Below, piece after piece: positions 61,115-64,000 of a stretch of 64,000 nt of DNA. A program made the translations under genes and the position numbers. Position 1 is the stretch's first letter; every line of letters starts with the position of its first letter. The stretch is taken from assembly GCA_026416295.1 (NCBI GenBank), contig JAOAFL010000097.1:35967-99966 (forward strand), written 5' to 3'. The stretch is from Burkholderiales bacterium (GTDB lineage: Bacteria; Pseudomonadota; Gammaproteobacteria; Burkholderiales; SG8-39). The notes beneath the pieces are model-generated. The model had not been told where the DNA came from and searched no databases. It was given only the letters and a program-made list of their open reading frames with translations.

Positions 61115-62722
61115 TCAGAACTGCGAATCGTACTGCGAAGGATCGATGCGCGCGCCGACGACGAGCGGGCGGTCGGTCGGCCGTGCGCCCGCGAGCAGCC
61201 GCTCGAGCGCGGCGGCGTCCTCGACGGTCGCGCCCTCGCAGCCCATCGCGCGCGCAAGGCCGGCGATGTCGGTCGCGTCGAACCGGGTGCCGAAGGCCGG
61301 ATAGCGGCGCTTCGCCTGCTTGATCTCGATGCGGTTGAGGCTGTCGTCGCAGAACACGACGACGAGCAGCGCAAGCCCGAGGCTCGCCGCGAGCCGCAGC
61401 TCCGACTGCACCATCGCGAGACCCCCGTCGCCGACGAAGCAGACCACCGGCCGCTCGGGGTGGAGGCGCTTTGCGACGATCGCCGCCGGAAGCGCGTAGC
61501 CCATCGAGGAGAGCCCGTTCGTCATCAGCACCGAGCGCGGCGCGTACGCGCGCCAGCCCTGGCCGACGAGCAGCTTGTGCGAGCCGACGTCGGCGGTGGC
61601 GATCGCCTCGCGCGAAAGCGCTTCTCGCACGGCATCCACCACGTCGGTCGGGTTCAGTCGCCCGGCGACGCGGCCGGCGTAGTAGGCGGCGCGCAGCCGC
61701 TCGCGGTGGCGCGCGATCTCGGCCGGGGTCCATTTCGGCTCGCCGACCCAGGCGGCGGCGATCGCCTCGAGCGTCGCGCCGATGTCGCCGACGATCTCGA
61801 CCTCGGCGGCGATCACCTGGTCGGTGTTCGGCGCCGAATCGACGAACACGGTGGGGGCGGCGACCGACCACGGCTTGATGAGTTCCACTGCGTCGAAGCC
61901 TGCCGCGATCACCAGATCGCAGCCGGCGAGGAACGCCCACATCACCTGATTGCACGCCATGTCGAGCGTGCCGGCGTAGCACGGATGGTCCTCGGCGAGC
62001 ACGCCCTTCGCCATCGGCGCGACGACGACCGGGAGCCCCGCGGTCTCGGCGAGCCGAGCGAGCGCCGCGTGGGCGTTCGCCCGCTGCGCGGCGGTGCCGG
62101 CAAGGAGCACCGGCCGGCGCGCGGCGGACAGCCGCGCGCCGACGTCGGCCGCGGCGCGCTCCGCGGCGTACACCAGCGCCGCGCCCGCGAGCGGGGCGAG
62201 CGGCGGAAGCGCGATGACGCCGTCCTCGGCGGGCGCGCCGATCGCGTCGGCGTGGGTGGTGAGGTGCACCGGGCCGGGCCGTTCGGCGCACGCGGTGCGA
62301 AGCGCGCGGCGCATCACCGCGCCGGCGTTTTCCGGCAGCACCGGCGCGGTCCATTTCGCGACCGGCGCAAAAAGCCGCGCGTGGTCGAGCACCTGGTGCG
62401 TGAAGGTGTGTTCGCGGCGCCGTTCGATCTGGCCCGAGATCGCGAGCATCGGCACCTTGTCGAGGAACGCGTTCGCGACCGCGTTCACGAGGTTCGAGGA
62501 CCCGGGGCCGAGCGTGGACATGCACACGCCGGGCCGACCGGTGAGAAAGCCGTAGGCCTCGGCCATCAGCCCGGCGGTGCCTTCGCGGCGCGCGAGGATG
62601 AACTCGAACCCGGCGCGGCGCGCCGCCTCCATCAGCTCCACGTTCGGGTCGCCCGGATAGCCGAAGAGGTGGCGTACGCCGGCGGCCTTCAGGTACTCGA
62701 CGATCACCGTCGCGACGTTCAT
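61115..62722 (-). CDS. ThDP-dependent enzyme, acetolactate-synthase-like (second copy)
   Basis: A 535-residue enzyme. The PYR domain has VATVIVEYLKAAGVRHLFGYPGDPN and the catalytic glutamate in LARREGTAGLMAEAYG. The PP domain has ATADVGSHKLLVGQGWRAYAPRSVLMTNGLSSMGYALPAAIVA and VCFVGDGGLAMVQSEL…FCDDSLNRIE, where the metal-binding loop asparagine is preceded by Leu (unlike NN in many relatives). No regulatory subunit follows. It is clearly a different subfamily from the enzyme encoded at 49341-51146. Probable 2-oxoacid decarboxylase or carboligase, substrate unknown. Confidence 0.87.
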   Translation of the reverse strand: MNVATVIVEYLKAAGVRHLFGYPGDPNVELMEAARRAGFEFILARREGTAGLMAEAYGFLTGRPGVCMSTLGPGSSNLVNAVANAFLDKVPMLAISGQIERRREHTFTHQVLDHARLFAPVAKWTAPVLPENAGAVMRRALRTACAERPGPVHLTTHADAIGAPAEDGVIALPPLAPLAGAALVYAAERAAADVGARLSAARRPVLLAGTAAQRANAHAALARLAETAGLPVVVAPMAKGVLAEDHPCYAGTLDMACNQVMWAFLAGCDLVIAAGFDAVELIKPWSVAAPTVFVDSAPNTDQVIAAEVEIVGDIGATLEAIAAAWVGEPKWTPAEIARHRERLRAAYYAGRVAGRLNPTDVVDAVREALSREAIATADVGSHKLLVGQGWRAYAPRSVLMTNGLSSMGYALPAAIVAKRLHPERPVVCFVGDGGLAMVQSELRLAASLGLALLVVVFCDDSLNRIEIKQAKRRYPAFGTRFDATDIAGLARAMGCEGATVEDAAALERLLAGARPTDRPLVVGARIDPSQYDSQF

Positions 62723-62824
62723 CGTGCGCGATTGTGCCAAAGAGTCGGACGCGGGGCGCGAGCGGGTTCGCGCGCCGCGCCGATACAATCGCGGCATGCG
62801 CTTTCGCGCGCGTTGCCTTCCCGC

Positions 62825-63706
62825 ATGAGGCCGCTTGCACCGGATCGGCGTCTGCGCGCGCCGCGCCGGCCGCTTCCGCCCGGCACGGTCGATTGCCACG
62901 CGCACATCTTCGACCGCTTCGAGCGTTATCCGCTCTCGCCCGCGCGCAAGTACACGCCGCCCGTCTGCGCGCGCGAGGACTGGCTCGCGCTGCTCGCCTC
63001 GCTCGGTGTCGCGCGCGGCGTGCAGGTGAACGGCAGCCCCTACGGCTACGACAACGCGATCACGCGCGATTTTCTCGCCGAGCATCCGGGCCGCTTCGTC
63101 GGCGTGGCGATGATCGCGCCGGACATCCCGGAAACGGAACTCCGAGCGCTCGACGCCGCGGGTTTTCGCGCCGCGCGGCTGATGGACCAGTTCGCCTCGG
63201 CGGCGACCACCGCGGACCTGGAGGCGATCGCGCGCCGCATCGCGCCGCTCGGCTGGCATCTCGAGATCAACGTCGCGCGCTCGGCCGACTGGGTGGCGCT
63301 CGAGCCGCGGCTGCGGCGCGTGCCGGTGCCGCTCGTCTTCGACCACATGGGCCGGCCGCGCGGCGCCGAAGGCGTCGATTCGCCCGGTTTTCGCGTGATC
63401 CGGCGGCTGCTCGCCTCGCGCGAGGACTGCTGGACGAAGATCTCGAGCTTTTACCGGCTTTCGGACGTCGGGCCGCCGCACTTCGACGACATGCGCCCGT
63501 TCGTGCAGACGCTGCTTCGCGAGCGGCCGGACCGCTGCGTCTGGGGCACCAACTGGCCGCATCCGGGCCTTCACGCGTTCATGCCGAACGACGCCGACCT
63601 CCTCGACCTGCTCGAGAGCTGGCTGCCGAGCGAAGCGGTGCGCGAGCCGCTCTTTGCGGCGAACGCCGCACGGCTCTACCGCTTCGGCGGGCTCACTCCT
63701 TCTTGA
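62825..63706 (+). CDS. LigI-like amidohydrolase (2-pyrone-4,6-dicarboxylate hydrolase family)
   Basis: A 293-residue TIM-barrel hydrolase. The family pattern is GTVDCHAHIFDRFERYPLSPARKYTPP at the start, GVQVNGSPYGYDN, VFDHMGRPRGAEGVDSPGF and VWGTNWPHPG near the end. DCHAHxF and GTNWPHP are characteristic of LigI and related lactonases, which open pyrone dicarboxylate during protocatechuate degradation. Other lactone hydrolases share them. A TACAAT -10-like box (62784-62789) lies about 35 nt upstream. It converges with the Bug fragment, overlapping by 14 nt. Confidence 0.85.
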   Translation: MRPLAPDRRLRAPRRPLPPGTVDCHAHIFDRFERYPLSPARKYTPPVCAREDWLALLASLGVARGVQVNGSPYGYDNAITRDFLAEHPGRFVGVAMIAPDIPETELRALDAAGFRAARLMDQFASAATTADLEAIARRIAPLGWHLEINVARSADWVALEPRLRRVPVPLVFDHMGRPRGAEGVDSPGFRVIRRLLASREDCWTKISSFYRLSDVGPPHFDDMRPFVQTLLRERPDRCVWGTNWPHPGLHAFMPNDADLLDLLESWLPSEAVREPLFAANAARLYRFGGLTPS

Positions 63707-63981
63707 GGTCGGCGAGGCGCACCGCTTCGCGCGAGCGCTCGTACTCCTCGCGCAGAAACGCGGCGAAGCCCGCGGGGCTCGCGAGCTCGGGCGGCGCCGG
63801 CTCGACGCCCAGTTCGCGCATGCGCTCGAGCGTCTTCGGCGCGGCGAGCGCCGCCGCGAGCGCCTGCGAGAGCCGCGCGATCGCGGCGGGCGGCGTGACG
63901 CGCGGGAGCAGTCCCGCGGCATGGGCGAGCTCGAGCGCCGCGGCGGCGAACTCATGCCAGCTCGCCTGACCGGCACAGGCC
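63693..63981 (-). CDS. Bug-family solute-binding protein, C-terminal fragment at the contig end (copy 6)
   Basis: About 95 residues ending in GFAAFLREEYERSREAVRLADLKKE. The preceding TPPAAIARLSQALAAALAAP and ERMRELGVEPAP match the last third of Bug proteins (compare TPKPILDRLHAELVKAL in copy 2). The N-terminal signal peptide and ligand domain are missing because the real DNA stops at 63981. An apparent ATG continuing to 63998 is encoded by adapter sequence and is not a start codon of this gene. Confidence 0.75.
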
Positions 63982-64000
63982 CTGTCTCTTATACACATCT
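63982..64000. other. Nextera/Tn5 mosaic-end adapter (artefact)
   Basis: The last 19 bases, CTGTCTCTTATACACATCT, are exactly the transposase mosaic end used in tagmentation libraries. On the reverse strand they translate to the familiar MCIRD peptide. This is untrimmed library sequence fixed at the end of an assembled contig, and it has no biological meaning. Confidence 0.97.

Noticed and set aside
63693..63998. A 101-residue ORF starting MCIRDR as a complete new gene
   Set aside because: Its first six residues are encoded wholly or partly by the Nextera mosaic end, and the rest is the C-terminus of a Bug protein. Reported instead as a fragment plus an adapter.

Overview
The window is very GC-rich chromosomal DNA, densely packed with short intergenic gaps, many GTG starts and many 4-nt ATGA/GTGA overlaps. 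It looks like an uncultured betaproteobacterium, probably Burkholderiales. Evidence for this is the trxA-rho-rpmE2 block with a 7Fe ferredoxin gene, a CbpA/CbpM pair, and above all the repeated Bug-type (tripartite tricarboxylate transporter, TTT) periplasmic receptors: five intact and one fragment. No rRNA, tRNA, CRISPR array, insertion sequence or phage gene was recognised. The last 19 bases (63982-64000) are the Tn5/Nextera mosaic-end adapter, so the right edge is a contig end in a sequencing library and not biology.

Layout. 1-3 kb: a cut-off GT39 glycosyltransferase, then ribosomal protein L31 (type B), Rho, thioredoxin and FdxA, with a clear terminator and two candidate promoters. 3-9.2 kb: an AddB-like nuclease and an AddA/UvrD-like helicase-nuclease, separated by an antisense peroxiredoxin-like gene. 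9.2-13 kb: an unknown protein and a heat-shock island (CbpM, CbpA, two Hsp20s) with back-to-back sigma-32-like promoters inside a perfect inverted repeat. 13-16.5 kb: a frameshifted pirin, an MFS carrier, Dtd and a 90-residue protein that is only a LysR DNA-binding domain. 16.8-27.3 kb: catabolic genes (Bug receptors, orphan molybdenum hydroxylase, SDR, a catabolic-type reductive dehalogenase homologue, a DsbA-like isomerase, a D-2-hydroxyacid dehydrogenase, an EamA exporter, a phosphatase). 27.4-32.3 kb: a metal and oxidative-stress island (DUF2703 protein, small repeat protein, ferritin-like protein, ZIP transporter, KatG with an OxyR-type operator).

32.5-37.1 kb is a complete branched-chain-amino-acid-type ABC importer with a LivH-LivM fusion. 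37.2-44.9 kb is a mixed set: a membrane-anchored spermidine-synthase-like protein, an orphan MlaF-like ATPase, MsrB, two Bug receptors, a URO-D family enzyme and unknowns. 44.9-57.6 kb is ten minus-strand genes in one unbroken chain, divergent from a LysR regulator: cupin, LivK, LivH, a LivM-LivG-LivF triple fusion, aldehyde dehydrogenase, a thiamine-diphosphate (ThDP) enzyme, two FAD dehydrogenases, a beta-class GST and a DODA-type dioxygenase. It reads as an uptake-plus-oxidation operon for an unknown organic acid. 58.7-63.98 kb carries MmgE/PrpD, Bug, a second ThDP enzyme, a LigI-like amidohydrolase and the Bug fragment.

Taken together, the right three quarters of the window suggest a heterotroph that scavenges organic and aromatic acids with many dedicated receptors. 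The left end is housekeeping and genome maintenance.
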